Of a DNA stretch of 33,530 nt, positions 1 to 8,450 are shown in pieces. How positions within the stretch are numbered: position 1 is the first letter of the stretch; the number at the start of each line of letters is the position of its first letter. Both the position numbers and the translations under genes were made by a program. Source of the stretch: Sphaerochaetaceae bacterium (GTDB lineage: Bacteria; Spirochaetota; Spirochaetia; Sphaerochaetales; Sphaerochaetaceae); NCBI GenBank assembly GCA_016938475.1, contig JAFGUP010000132.1:1-33530 (forward strand), given 5' to 3'. The notes under the pieces are model-generated. The model did no database searches. It saw only the letters and a program-made list of their open reading frames with translations, and was not told where the DNA came from.

Positions 1-85
1 AAACTGGAAAAGGCAGCCCGAAAGAGCTCGGAATGCCCTCGGACGATACCTATAACAAGGAGGAAAAAATCATTTTCGGGCTACA

Positions 86-112
86 GAAAAACCGGAGGTT
101 TTCTCCTCCGGT
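86..112 (-). terminator. Rho-independent terminator of the TAXI TRAP operon
   Basis: An 8-bp perfect stem (ACCGGAGG / CCTCCGGT, 91-98 with 105-112) has a 6-base loop. Read on the minus strand it is followed at once by TTTTTC (86-90). It lies just after the stop of the fused permease, so it ends the minus-strand TAXI operon. There is no T run on the plus side, so it is a one-way terminator. Confidence 0.8.
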
Positions 113-122
113 ATGATACTGG

Positions 123-2027
123 TCATGCAAGACTTTCAGACGGGATCCGTTTCCGTCTCCTGGTGAACATGATGAAGAGAACCAAACCGGCAGAGCCGAG
201 GATCAGAATCTGCATGATCATGGTATTCAGGTAAACAGGCATGCATGAGAGTACAATCAGTGCAACGGAAATAAGACCTGTAATACTCCGCTCCACCAGA
301 TTTAGTGTACGGTGCAGATATCCTCTGAATGCCGATGCCAGGGTGATGACAGAATACACAACAACGACTATGAGTGTAGTGATGTCCAGGAGTGAGCCTC
401 TGAGCAGAAGTGCAGGATTAAATACGAATATGAAGGGGATAATGAATCCGACGATAGCCATTCTCATTGCCTCAAACCCTGTCTTGAGCGGATCAGAACC
501 CGCGATGGCGGCACCGCAGTAACTTGCGATACTGACCGGAGGTGTGATCTCTGCGAGAATGGCGAAGTAGAACACGAACAGATGTGCTGTGAGCACCTCG
601 ATCCCCATCGCCTGAAGAGCAGGACCACCGATGGTGACCGCAACGATATATGCCGGAGTACAGGGCATTCCCATTCCCATCAGAATGGAGGTAAACATGA
701 TGAGGAGCAGTGCGGGAAGCAGAATTCCTCCCGACCACGACTGGATCACAGACGCGATGCCGAGAGCGAGGCCGGTGTTCGTCACGATCGAGATGACCAT
801 TCCTGCACCTGCACATGAGACTGCAAGCATTATCAGGTTCTTTCCGGAAAGCTCGAAGGTCGACCACAACTTCTTTGGCGTCATCATAGTCTGCTTATTG
901 AAGAAGGTCAGAAGAAAGGTGACGATGATACCCCACACTGCCGCGACGAACGGCGAAAACCCAACAACAAGAAGGACAACAAGGACGACAAGCGGAAGCA
1001 GCTGATACGAATCTCTCAGAATCTGTTTCCTGCTGATCACCTCACTCTCATCCATACCTCTCAGATTTTCTTTCTTTGCAACGAAATGGACTCTGAGCAG
1101 GATACTGAGATAGTAGAAGATTGCTCCAAGAACAGCGGCCTTGATGATGTGCACATAGGCGACTCCTGTTATCTCAGACATTACAAAAGCTCCTGCACCC
1201 ATGATAGGAGGCATCAGCAGTCCTCCTGTGGATGCTGCAGATTCAACCGCACCTGCAAACTGGCTACGGTACCCGAGACGTTTCATCAGGGGTATGGTGA
1301 AAACTCCGGTTGCATATACGTTTGCTGCTGCAACGCCGCTGATAGAGCCGAACAGTCCACTCGAGATGACGGCAATCTTTGCAGGACCACCGGCACTCTT
1401 TCCAGCAAGTGATACGGCAAGGTTCGTGAAGTACTCTCCGGTTTTCGTGTTCTGCATGAAAGCACCGAAGATCACAAAAATAGCAACAAAGGTTGCAGTA
1501 ACTCCAACGATGGAACCGTAGATTCCGGTACTGGTGACCAGATAGTTGATCTCAGCGATCCTGCTGAGATCCATTGGCTTCGAGTAAAATACTCCAGGCA
1601 TATAGGGGGCGACGAAGAGATAGACAAAAAACATTCCAATCAGGATAGCCATGGCAGGCACGACAGTTCTTCGTACAGCCTCAATAACCAGAATAATGTT
1701 GATCCAACCGAGAATCGTCTGCATAGGAGAAACGGGATCGAAGAGCTCGAACCGCAGATTCAACACATCGTTCATAACCATCAGATACACTGGTGGGATG
1801 ACAGCAAGAACTGCACAGATCACATCAAGCACTGAAGGACGATCCTTCGGGGAATTCTTTGATGCCGGGTAGAGAAGATAAGCCATCGGCAGCAGGACAA
1901 GAAGGTGAATCCCTCTCTGTATTCTCGGCTGATAGACTCCAAACACAGCAGTGTAGAAATGAAACAGCGCTACCGCGACAAGTGCTATTCCCACTACCCA
2001 CTTCACCCAACCTTTAAGTTCTCGCAT
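123..2027 (-). CDS. TRAP transporter fused permease, TAXI type (DctQ-DctM fusion)
   Basis: A 634-residue, almost entirely hydrophobic protein. This is the normal length for the 4TM+12TM fused permeases (TRAP_fused family) that work with TAXI-type binding proteins; they import organic anions with a sodium gradient. Diagnostic stretches are the glycine/proline-rich DctM helix-hairpin segments, such as GVAAANVYATGVFTIPLMKR near residue 240 and the GMGMPCTPAYI segment near residue 450. The start ATG has GGAG 9 bases upstream. The binding-protein gene (2123-3169) lies immediately upstream on the same strand, 95 bases away, and the intervening RNA folds into a strong stem-loop. The operon ends at the terminator at 86-112. 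Family assignment is firm; the substrate cannot be read from the sequence (TAXI systems are known or suspected for glutamate, alpha-ketoglutarate and other organic acids). Confidence 0.93.
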   Translation of the reverse strand: MRELKGWVKWVVGIALVAVALFHFYTAVFGVYQPRIQRGIHLLVLLPMAYLLYPASKNSPKDRPSVLDVICAVLAVIPPVYLMVMNDVLNLRFELFDPVSPMQTILGWINIILVIEAVRRTVVPAMAILIGMFFVYLFVAPYMPGVFYSKPMDLSRIAEINYLVTSTGIYGSIVGVTATFVAIFVIFGAFMQNTKTGEYFTNLAVSLAGKSAGGPAKIAVISSGLFGSISGVAAANVYATGVFTIPLMKRLGYRSQFAGAVESAASTGGLLMPPIMGAGAFVMSEITGVAYVHIIKAAVLGAIFYYLSILLRVHFVAKKENLRGMDESEVISRKQILRDSYQLLPLVVLVVLLVVGFSPFVAAVWGIIVTFLLTFFNKQTMMTPKKLWSTFELSGKNLIMLAVSCAGAGMVISIVTNTGLALGIASVIQSWSGGILLPALLLIMFTSILMGMGMPCTPAYIVAVTIGGPALQAMGIEVLTAHLFVFYFAILAEITPPVSIASYCGAAIAGSDPLKTGFEAMRMAIVGFIIPFIFVFNPALLLRGSLLDITTLIVVVVYSVITLASAFRGYLHRTLNLVERSITGLISVALIVLSCMPVYLNTMIMQILILGSAGLVLFIMFTRRRKRIPSESLA

Positions 2028-2060
2028 ATACTTTCACTCCATTGTTGATTAAAATCGACA

Positions 2061-2097
2061 GGGAGCGCAGGTGTTCTTATGAACGTGCCGCACTCCC
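2061..2097 (-). promoter_or_regulatory. Intercistronic stem-loop between TAXI binding protein and permease
   Basis: GGGAGCGC (2061-2068) pairs with GCACTCCC (2090-2097) with one G-T pair, and an inner GTTC-TTAT-GAAC hairpin sits at 2073-2084. It begins about 25 bases after the stop of the binding-protein gene and ends about 30 bases before the permease start. No U run follows on the minus strand, so it is more likely an mRNA-stabilising or processing element than a full terminator. Inference: it keeps binding-protein mRNA in excess over permease mRNA. Confidence 0.55.
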
Positions 2098-2122
2098 CGG
2101 ATGGTACTGTCAGCCAAAGTCT

Positions 2123-3169
2123 CTACTGTATCAGACCGGCTTCTCTATAGTATCTTTCTGCACCCGGATGGAGAGGTACCATTGTGTTGGGAGCATTTTC
2201 CTTGCTGAAATACTTTTTGAAAGAGGGATTCAGCGACTGAACTTCATCAATGTTTTCCATGAGAGTTTTAACGAAGTTATAGGCAACCAGATCCGGCAAA
2301 CCGGCTGTAGCTGTCACCTCTGTCGAGTGCCCTATCGCCTGGATATCGTTCGCTATACCGCTGTAGGTTCCGCCGGGAATTCTGTTGAGACCTGAATCGA
2401 ATGAGACGGTTCCATAGGTCGAATCAGAGAACTTCACAAGCTCATCAGAGGCCTTGAGAAGCACTGAATCTCGTGATATTGCCATTTCAGTTATTGCAGA
2501 ACCAGGTAGACCGAGACAGGCAATTACGTAATCTACGTGACGGTCCTTATAGAGATTCACCATATCGCCGTAGGCAGCATAGATCACTCTTCCTCCATTC
2601 TTTTCGATCTGTTCATAGCTGATCCCGTAGTAATTCTCGAAAAGCAGTGTAGTGAGGGTCCTTTCACTCGTTCCAGGCATCGGGCCGGCAAGATTGACTT
2701 TCTCACCAGCCTTAATCTTGGCAACGAGTTCATCAATCGTTGTGATACCGGTGTTCTTTGCTGCAAGGAAGTGATAGAAGTCTACCGAGAAGTTACCTGC
2801 CAACCCTCTGAAATTTGTGTATGCTTTATCAAACAGAGGGGCAGTTCCATTATATGCGGCCTTATCAACGTATCCTACACCCCAGCCGAAATCATCCTGA
2901 CCGGCATCAAGTTTTGGCGGATTAACTGTTCCACCGCCTGGAATAACCTTGATGGTGATCTCAGGCACATTATTCTTCACAATAGCGGCCATTCCTCCAG
3001 CCTGTGTATACCACCCGCCTCCCATTCCACCTGCAGTCCAGGAATAGGTAGCCGGCTGTAACGTATCTGCTGAACCTGTTGCACCTGTTTCTGCCTGAGC
3101 AGCAGCAAACACCAGACTCGAGATGAGCATAAGCACCAGTACGAAGACACCTGTTCTAACCTTTTTCAT
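2123..3169 (-). CDS. TAXI family TRAP transporter solute-binding protein
   Basis: A 348-residue periplasmic binding protein of the TAXI (TRAP-associated extracytoplasmic immunogenic) family. Start chosen at 3169: AGGAGG lies right upstream, and the protein then begins with a clean Sec signal peptide (MKKVRTG, hydrophobic core, FAAAQA cleavage region at about residues 20-28). An in-frame start 27 bases upstream would add a charged stretch before the signal. Family signs are the N-terminal YSWTAGGMGGGWYTQAGGMA segment (the TAXI glycine-rich ligand loop), the PGGGTVNPPKL segment and NLAGPMPGTSERTLT in the middle. The protein should capture the substrate and hand it to the fused permease encoded downstream. 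It is expressed from the promoter at 3243-3270. Ligand unknown. Confidence 0.92.
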   Translation of the reverse strand: MKKVRTGVFVLVLMLISSLVFAAAQAETGATGSADTLQPATYSWTAGGMGGGWYTQAGGMAAIVKNNVPEITIKVIPGGGTVNPPKLDAGQDDFGWGVGYVDKAAYNGTAPLFDKAYTNFRGLAGNFSVDFYHFLAAKNTGITTIDELVAKIKAGEKVNLAGPMPGTSERTLTTLLFENYYGISYEQIEKNGGRVIYAAYGDMVNLYKDRHVDYVIACLGLPGSAITEMAISRDSVLLKASDELVKFSDSTYGTVSFDSGLNRIPGGTYSGIANDIQAIGHSTEVTATAGLPDLVAYNFVKTLMENIDEVQSLNPSFKKYFSKENAPNTMVPLHPGAERYYREAGLIQ

Positions 3170-3242
3170 GATTTCCTCCTCTTTTTGCATGGCCATTCAC
3201 ATTCGGTCATACGCTACTTCTTATAGTGTGAGTAGCAACTAA

Positions 3243-3270
3243 ATCATACCATGATACCCTCAGTTGTCAA
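3243..3270 (-). promoter_or_regulatory. Sigma70-type promoter of the TAXI TRAP operon
   Basis: On the minus strand a perfect -35 TTGACA (3265-3270), a 16-base spacer and TATGAT (3243-3248) are present. The predicted transcription start near 3236 gives a leader of about 67 bases before the start codon at 3169. Confidence 0.7.
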
Positions 3271-3388
3271 CGACAAAATATGAACGAAAATGATTTTTTC
3301 TTGCCAATTTCCTGTATAAAGATAGTAGGTATACTGCCGGTTAGATGATTATTTCATGCATTTTCTATCCCGGAAAGAGCCTCTTATT

Positions 3389-3601
3389 TCAAAAATCAGT
3401 AATAATATACCACAGGACAGGCATCCAGAATAAGAAAAAACGACCATGTACAATGTCACATATAGCAGGGATGTAGGACACATCGGTGCCCAGAGATCCA
3501 ATGCACGAGAGGCAGAAATCCCCGCAGTATGCGGAGGCACGAAAGTGGGTGGGCATGAGGTAGTGTCTGCAGGTGAGAATAGACGTATCAGTATCCGTCA
3601 T
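3389..3601 (-). pseudogene. Possible remnant of a cysteine-rich membrane protein (DUF2085-like)
   Basis: The minus-strand frame is open from about 3703 to 3389. From the ATG at 3601 it reads 70 residues with a CRHYLMPTHF segment, then FCLSCIGSLG, then a hydrophobic C-terminal helix. This vaguely recalls the C-H-x-x-P-x-R-S-F ... CxRCxGxxxG layout of DUF2085 membrane proteins, but key residues are changed, the protein is about half the usual length and there is no Shine-Dalgarno site. Other frames are also open locally, so it may be no gene at all. The rest of 3197-3765 holds the TAXI promoter (3243-3270) and the glycosyltransferase terminator, and I see nothing else in it. Confidence 0.15.
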
Positions 3602-3741
3602 CAGGCGTTCAGCCGACAGATGTTTGCGACCTGAGCGATTGCAGCTGCACGGTTCCTGTCCACACGCAGCACAGAGCTCTATTCGATGATGGGTATAATC
3701 GATTCACAAGAGAACGGTGTACTCGAGTCATTCTCCCTATG

Positions 3742-3781
3742 AAAAAAGAACTGAAACACCACGGTCTACGCAGACCAGTTC
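3742..3781 (-). terminator. Terminator-like hairpin at the 3' end of the glycosyltransferase gene
   Basis: On the minus strand GAACTG (3776-3781) pairs with CAGTTC (3748-3753), enclosing an inner GGTCT-GCGT-AGACC hairpin, and six Ts follow (3742-3747). It overlaps the last codons of the glycosyltransferase gene, whose stop is at 3766-3768. Confidence 0.5.
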
Positions 3782-4932
3782 GTGCTCATGTTCTTCCTGC
3801 TCCACTGTGTTATGTACAGGGCTTCAACCCTTTTCGCGAACGTCTCCTGTGTGTAAGGAATGCTCGATTCACGTGCATTACAGGACATATCTACCTGCAG
3901 TGCAGCATCATGAGCAAGGAGCTTTACGTAGGAGAAAAACTCCTCTCTGCTGGTATACTGCCAGCCGTTCACACCGTCCTGAACCAGACCATCAATACAG
4001 CTGTCTGCTCTGCCGAGAACCGGCAGGGCAGAAGCGAGTGCCTCGACATAGGTAAGCCCCTGGGTCTCGCTCCTTGAGGCACTGCAGAACAGATTACCGA
4101 GTTGATAGAAAAGGGGAATGACTTCATAATCCTGCGCTCCTGCAAATATGACTCTATCCTGAAGGCCTCGAGAAGCAACAAGTGATTCGAGCGTCCCCTG
4201 CTCAGGCCCATCACCAACAATGAGCAGTTTTATATGATTTTCGTCCTCAGGGAAGAAGTGGATCAGTTCGTCTATTGACTTCTCAGTCGCAAGGCGTCCA
4301 AGATACAGCATGACAAAATCACCATCTTCGATACCGTAGCGTGACTTGAGAGCATTGACCGCCTGCGGGTTCCTCTCGCTGAAACGGGCGACATTGATAC
4401 CTGTCGGAATCACTTCTATAGGCACCTGAACCCCGTAGGTTTTCAGCAGTGTCCGAATCTTCTCGGTCGGAGCGATCACCGCATCGGTGTGAGACAGCAC
4501 ATACCGGCTGAACCGTTGAGCCAGTGCCCGCCCTCCCCTGCGGGAGGGGAAGAAGTAAGACGTGTAATCTTCATACAGGGTGTGGTAGGTATGGATGAAA
4601 GGTGCGCCAACCGTATTCGCAATGCGTCTGGCCAGGCTGAAGGTACTGAACTCACTCTGTGAATGGACGACATCCGGGTTCCACCGTATCAGGTCATTCA
4701 ATGAATTCTTGCCCATAGTGTCCCGGAAACGGAGACCGGGATACATCGGTCCCAGAGAGACCGACCTGAGATGCCACACGCCATCCTCGTAATAGGTATG
4801 GTGATGATCGCTGAGTGTCAGGATTCTCACTTCGTGACCGAGGGCAGTCAGCCCCTCACGAAGGTGCAGCAGAGATGTGACTACACCGTTTTTTGCTGGA
4901 AGATATGAATCTGCGGTCAAAAGAATTCTCAT
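3766..4932 (-). CDS. Family-4 (GT-B) glycosyltransferase, probably glycolipid-forming
   Basis: A 388-residue GT4 retaining glycosyltransferase with a GT-B fold. The N-terminal domain begins MRILLTADSYLPAKNGVVTS, the glycine-containing loop of lipid and cell-envelope GT4 enzymes. The C-terminal nucleotide-sugar domain has PTGIN (176-180), YLGRLATEKS (210-219), IVGDGPE (238-244) and the EX7E catalytic motif E289...E297 in SETQGLTYVEA. No membrane segment or signal peptide is visible, so it should be cytosolic or peripheral at the inner membrane face. Its overall shape resembles the diacylglycerol glucosyltransferases of Firmicutes and spirochaetes, so a membrane glycolipid role is likely, but acceptor and sugar are not determined. 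It is a single gene with its own promoter (4957-4985) and a terminator-like hairpin at its end. Confidence 0.88.
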   Translation of the reverse strand: MRILLTADSYLPAKNGVVTSLLHLREGLTALGHEVRILTLSDHHHTYYEDGVWHLRSVSLGPMYPGLRFRDTMGKNSLNDLIRWNPDVVHSQSEFSTFSLARRIANTVGAPFIHTYHTLYEDYTSYFFPSRRGGRALAQRFSRYVLSHTDAVIAPTEKIRTLLKTYGVQVPIEVIPTGINVARFSERNPQAVNALKSRYGIEDGDFVMLYLGRLATEKSIDELIHFFPEDENHIKLLIVGDGPEQGTLESLVASRGLQDRVIFAGAQDYEVIPLFYQLGNLFCSASRSETQGLTYVEALASALPVLGRADSCIDGLVQDGVNGWQYTSREEFFSYVKLLAHDAALQVDMSCNARESSIPYTQETFAKRVEALYITQWSRKNMSTNWSA

Positions 4933-4956
4933 GGTTTATCCCTATGCTACATATTC

Positions 4957-4985
4957 ATTATATCTGTTCATGCATATAGTATGAA
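4957..4985 (-). promoter_or_regulatory. Promoter of the glycosyltransferase gene
   Basis: The minus strand carries TTCATA (4980-4985), a 17-base spacer and a consensus TATAAT (4957-4962). The predicted start near 4950 leaves a leader of about 18 bases with a weak AGGGAT ribosome site before the ATG at 4932. Confidence 0.55.
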
Positions 4986-5064
4986 CAAAGTATGAAAAAA
5001 AAGCAAATACTTATGTCAGACTTCGAGTTGTTTGCTAATTCGAGTAGAATCGACGGTGCACGCA

Positions 5065-7353
5065 TCAACGATTCTTCTTCCTATCCCGATCCCGATCCTT
5101 TTTTCTCCTTTCACTTTCCGCCAGAAGGTCTGCGAAGGTGGCTCCTGTACTCATAGGAGCTTCTCTGGGAGCTTCTTTGGGGTTCTTCTCTCGCTTTCCA
5201 CTCTTCCTCCTGGAATCATCGACCTTCTGAGGCCCCTTCCGGGGTCTCTCATCGTTTGCAATCCTCGTTCTCATCTTGCTCTCACGAACAACTTCTACGG
5301 TGACGGGAGCTGCAGGTGGTGCATCGCTGGTCTTGACAACAACTTTACTATCTCTTCCTCCGGCACCAGTCTTTACACGTTTCACCCTCACCTGCCGGGC
5401 AGCCTTGGGAACAACAAGCATCTCTTCATACGAACAGTTCAGAGCAAGACAGATATTATGAACTCTTCCCTCATTATCACGTGCCTTGATCATGGGTTTC
5501 GAACAATAGGGACAGGTTTTGGCATCAGGGCCTTGAGGAGAAAACCGTTCATTGCTCTGTGCAATCGAGGAAACAAGGGATGCTGTCTCTTTTTTAATGT
5601 CCGATATGAAGGATTCATAGGAGTGGGAACCCTCACTGATGGCGCTGAGACGGGACTCCCACTGTGCAGTGAGAAGAGGAGAGCGGAGCATCTCAGGTAC
5701 AAGCCGAATGAGTTCTCTCCCGTAGCTGGTGGGTACAAGGTATCGTCCTTCGCGTTCAATATAGTGATTCTGAATCAGCTTCTCAATAATGTCCGCTCGA
5801 GTGGCGGGAGTGCCGATACCTCCCTTGAGACTCTTTTTCATAGCAGCTTCATCGACAAACCGACCTGCATGCTCCATTGCTGACAGAAGTGTCGCTTCAC
5901 TGTAGCGCTCAGGTGGTCTGTCACTTACTTTGCGGGTGCGAACCTTGCGTATCGGGAACGAAGCTCCTGTAACGACAGATGTCGGCAGAGCATCATCTTC
6001 GAGCAGACCCTCCTTCTCCCCTTTCTTCAAAGCCTCAGGAGCAAATGCTCTCATGTCACGCCAGCCGTTCTGCTTCTTCGTGATAAAGCGTGTCTTGAGA
6101 GTATAATCGGCGGCTGTAAGCTCGACTGTACTTGAATCGTAGATATAATCGGCGCTGAGAACCTCTAGGAACCTCAAGGCTATCAGTGCCCACAGGTGCT
6201 TCTCTTTCTCGTTCAGATTAGCCAGGATGACCTTCTGCTCAGTGGGAATAATTGCATGATGGTCAGTCACATCGGTCTCAGAGACGAACCGGGAGAGGTC
6301 TCCTGGGAATCCATGATCAAGATACATCATAGACAGCTGACCGAAATCGGTATCCTTGAGCGCTTTGAGTCTGCCTTGCAGGGTCGGCACGATATCCTCA
6401 GTGATATATCGGCTATCAGTTCTCGGATAGGTGACTATCTTGTGGACCTCATATAACCGCTGCAGTATATCAAGGGTCTCCTTCGCACTGTAGGAGAGAA
6501 TGGTATTCGCATCCCGCTGAAGTTCTGTGAGATCATAGGCAAGCGGAGGCTGATCCTTTATCTCCTGCGTCACCACCTCCTTCACGTTAGCATCCATGCC
6601 CTCCAGATTTAAAACGATCTGATCAAGTGTTTCCAGCGAGGGAACTTTCATGACACCCTCTTCATCATAGAGGGAAGCACTGAACAGTCCCAGGTTAGCC
6701 CGTAGTGTCCAGTAGATGGCACCTTCATGGGCTTCCCTCTCATCCTCGCGCTCACACATCAGGGCAAGGGTCGGAGTCTGCACTCGTCCTGCAGAGAGAC
6801 GTGAGTTGAAACGGCAGGTCAGTGCACGAGTGACATTCATTCCGACATACCAGTCTGCCGCACTTCTTGCCTCACCGGCTTTATAGAGCCCGTCAAAGAG
6901 CTCTGCAGGTTTCAGAGAAGAAAACCCGTCCTCGATTGCCTGCTGGGTCTGACTGCTGATCCACAGCCGTTTTGCATCCCCTTCCCATCCTGCCTTTTTC
7001 ATGATCCACCGGGCTACGAGCTCACCTTCCCTACCTGCATCTGTTGCGATAATAAGGGAATCCACATCATCACGGTGCATCAAAGAACTGACCACCTCGT
7101 ACTGATCCTGTGTCCCTTTCATAACCTCAAGTGTCAGCTCCTGAGGGAGCATAGGAAGGGAGGAGAGAGTCCATCGTTTAAAGTCGGGAGAGTATGCTGC
7201 GGGTTCGCTGAGTTCTATCAGATGTCCAAGTGCCCAGGTGACGATGTGAGAAGGACCTTCAATGTAGCCCCTGGCCCTTTTGTGGGCACCGATTACCTTT
7301 GCGATCTCTCTCGCAACTGAGGGTTTCTCTGCAAGTACGATAGCCTTATTCAT
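5065..7353 (-). CDS. topB: DNA topoisomerase III (type IA)
   Basis: A 762-residue type IA topoisomerase that passes single strands of DNA and decatenates recombination and replication intermediates. Start chosen at 7353 ([18 protein letters not shown]), where the family normally begins; AAGGA lies about 12 bases upstream. The Toprim domain shows [10 protein letters not shown] (8-17) and DAGREGE (105-111). The catalytic tyrosine is Y309 in [23 protein letters not shown] (511-523) is the conserved late motif. A C-terminal zinc-ribbon-like part has CPYC (614-617) with C635 and C640, followed by about 100 strongly charged residues rich in K, R, D and P, ending in RDRDRKKNR. The tail makes it longer than E. 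coli TopB (about 650). It is transcribed alone, divergent from the ferredoxin gene. Confidence 0.95.
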   Translation of the reverse strand: MNKAIVLAEKPSVAREIAKVIGAHKRARGYIEGPSHIVTWALGHLIELSEPAAYSPDFKRWTLSSLPMLPQELTLEVMKGTQDQYEVVSSLMHRDDVDSLIIATDAGREGELVARWIMKKAGWEGDAKRLWISSQTQQAIEDGFSSLKPAELFDGLYKAGEARSAADWYVGMNVTRALTCRFNSRLSAGRVQTPTLALMCEREDEREAHEGAIYWTLRANLGLFSASLYDEEGVMKVPSLETLDQIVLNLEGMDANVKEVVTQEIKDQPPLAYDLTELQRDANTILSYSAKETLDILQRLYEVHKIVTYPRTDSRYITEDIVPTLQGRLKALKDTDFGQLSMMYLDHGFPGDLSRFVSETDVTDHHAIIPTEQKVILANLNEKEKHLWALIALRFLEVLSADYIYDSSTVELTAADYTLKTRFITKKQNGWRDMRAFAPEALKKGEKEGLLEDDALPTSVVTGASFPIRKVRTRKVSDRPPERYSEATLLSAMEHAGRFVDEAAMKKSLKGGIGTPATRADIIEKLIQNHYIEREGRYLVPTSYGRELIRLVPEMLRSPLLTAQWESRLSAISEGSHSYESFISDIKKETASLVSSIAQSNERFSPQGPDAKTCPYCSKPMIKARDNEGRVHNICLALNCSYEEMLVVPKAARQVRVKRVKTGAGGRDSKVVVKTSDAPPAAPVTVEVVRESKMRTRIANDERPRKGPQKVDDSRRKSGKREKNPKEAPREAPMSTGATFADLLAESERRKKDRDRDRKKNR

Positions 7354-7393
7354 ATGTACACTCGTTCCTTCTGTTTCAGTATTCTCGTGCCCC

Positions 7394-7422
7394 ATAGTAC
7401 CTAAAAGAGAGTTTCTCAACAA
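7394..7422 (-). promoter_or_regulatory. Probable promoter of topB
   Basis: The minus strand has TTGTTG (7417-7422), a 17-base spacer and TACTAT (7394-7399). It lies 40 bases upstream of the chosen topB start and back to back with the ferredoxin promoter. Confidence 0.4.
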
Positions 7423-7447
7423 GAGGTTTGCCTCTTGCGAGTTCCCC

Positions 7448-7476
7448 TTGACGTACCAAGTTGATGAGTATATAGT
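7448..7476 (+). promoter_or_regulatory. Sigma70-type promoter of the ferredoxin gene
   Basis: TTGACG (7448-7453), exactly 17 bases, TATAGT (7471-7476). A start near 7483 gives a 25-base leader that contains AAAGGAG (7494-7500). Confidence 0.75.
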
Positions 7477-7507
7477 CACACATATCCTGTTTGAAAGGAG
7501 TCCTAAT

Positions 7508-7675
7508 ATGGCTTATCAAATCACCGATGCATGTGTTGCTTGCGGCGCATGTCTGCCGGAGTGTCCGGTTGATGCAATCAGCGAAGGCGATATCTACGTC
7601 ATCGACGCTGATGTCTGTATCAGTTGCGGAGCTTGTGTGGATGCATGTCCTACAGGCGCAATCATACCAGATTAA
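7508..7675 (+). CDS. 2x[4Fe-4S] ferredoxin, clostridial type
   Basis: A 55-residue bacterial ferredoxin. Two complete cluster-binding motifs are visible: C9-x2-C12-x2-C15-x3-C19-P and C37-x2-C40-x2-C43-x3-C47-P, with the usual internal two-fold repeat ([13 protein letters not shown] / [13 protein letters not shown]). It is a low-potential electron carrier in the cytosol, typically for pyruvate:ferredoxin oxidoreductase, hydrogenase or Rnf, and it supports an anaerobic lifestyle. The start is fixed by AAAGGAG at 7494-7500 and by the family's usual MAYxITDxCxxCG beginning. The gene is a self-contained transcription unit: promoter at 7448-7476 and terminator at 7695-7722. None of its usual partner enzymes lies in the window. 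Confidence 0.97.
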   Translation: MAYQITDACVACGACLPECPVDAISEGDIYVIDADVCISCGACVDACPTGAIIPD

Positions 7676-7694
7676 GGGGATCCGCACTACAAAA

Positions 7695-7722
7695 GAGACA
7701 GCTCCTCGGAGCTGTCTTTTTC
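7695..7722 (+). terminator. Rho-independent terminator after the ferredoxin gene
   Basis: GACAGCTCC (7697-7705) pairs with GGAGCTGTC (7708-7716), and a run of six Ts (with the stem's last T) follows at 7717-7722. The A run before the stem makes it partly bidirectional. Confidence 0.88.
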
Positions 7723-7738
7723 TTAAGAGGATACACGT

Positions 7739-8371
7739 ATGACGATACCTGCGACACTCATGATCCCGCTCTCTCTGATAAGCGCGTTCCTACTCTTTCA
7801 TGGGGCATTCTTTTCCTATGCACTTGGTATCTCCCTCTTCTTCTCACTCCTGTGGGTTTTCCACTTGGGCTACTTCGCTATTCAGAGTTCCGCCCCTACC
7901 CTGCCGACATTTCAGGAGATGCTTGAATGGGCCACTCAGATTCCGTTTTACCATACACTCATCATTGTGGGTATAACCTTCCTGATGACCTACCTGATCA
8001 CCCATTTCTGTAGACGATGTGCTCCCTATGTTCTCATCCTCCTTGCACCGACTTCTGTTCCTGTCGGTCTTACTTTTCTTACACATCACGGAATCGGATA
8101 TGCTGCAGCATCAAGTGTGTACATGCTTCTTGTATCCGTGTTACTCATCGCTCACTACCGCTCACATCAAGGTACCGCTATCATTACGTCTTCCGCGGCA
8201 GGGGGTATAGCACTGTCACTCTTATTCTCTTCTTTCTACTATTTCACTACTCCGGTGACTGTCACACTTGCCATAATCCTGATCGGTTCTGGCGTGTTAG
8301 TTCAGAACGGCACACAAAAGAAACAGGATATCGCATCGAAAAGAGAACAGGATAATGAATCACACGATTGA
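7739..8371 (+). CDS. Multi-pass membrane protein of unknown function
   Basis: A 210-residue protein that I do not recognise. It has about six hydrophobic segments (roughly residues 5-25, 28-48, 72-92, 97-117, 122-142, 150-190 as one or two helices) and a charged cytosolic tail (KKQDIASKREQDNESHD). It lacks a signal peptide and obvious catalytic motifs; HFCRRCAP near residue 89 is its only cysteine pair. AAGAGG at 7725-7730 serves as ribosome site. The gene is 79 bases ahead of the chosen xseA start and on the same strand, so the two are probably co-transcribed after the ferredoxin terminator. Confidence 0.7.
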   Translation: MTIPATLMIPLSLISAFLLFHGAFFSYALGISLFFSLLWVFHLGYFAIQSSAPTLPTFQEMLEWATQIPFYHTLIIVGITFLMTYLITHFCRRCAPYVLILLAPTSVPVGLTFLTHHGIGYAAASSVYMLLVSVLLIAHYRSHQGTAIITSSAAGGIALSLLFSSFYYFTTPVTVTLAIILIGSGVLVQNGTQKKQDIASKREQDNESHD

Positions 8372-8450
8372 TTCAGCCGTGGAGAGTTTCAGATGCTGAG
8401 AGGAGAACATGAATTCCTGGTCAGCTGTATCAGACAGAAGGAGATCAGCA

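Noticed and set aside
1-116. Short open frame on the plus strand ending in TGA at 114-116
   Set aside because: About 37 residues with no recognisable family, running through the terminator hairpin; too little sequence at the window edge to support a partial gene.
4531-4548. Hairpin CCCTCCC-CTGC-GGGAGGG
   Set aside because: It lies within the glycosyltransferase coding region (PSRRGGRA) and has no T run; explained by codon choice.
5032-5883. Long plus-strand open frame of 283 codons
   Set aside because: It is antisense to topB, which has all family motifs; the translation is low in charge pattern and has no family features or ribosome site.
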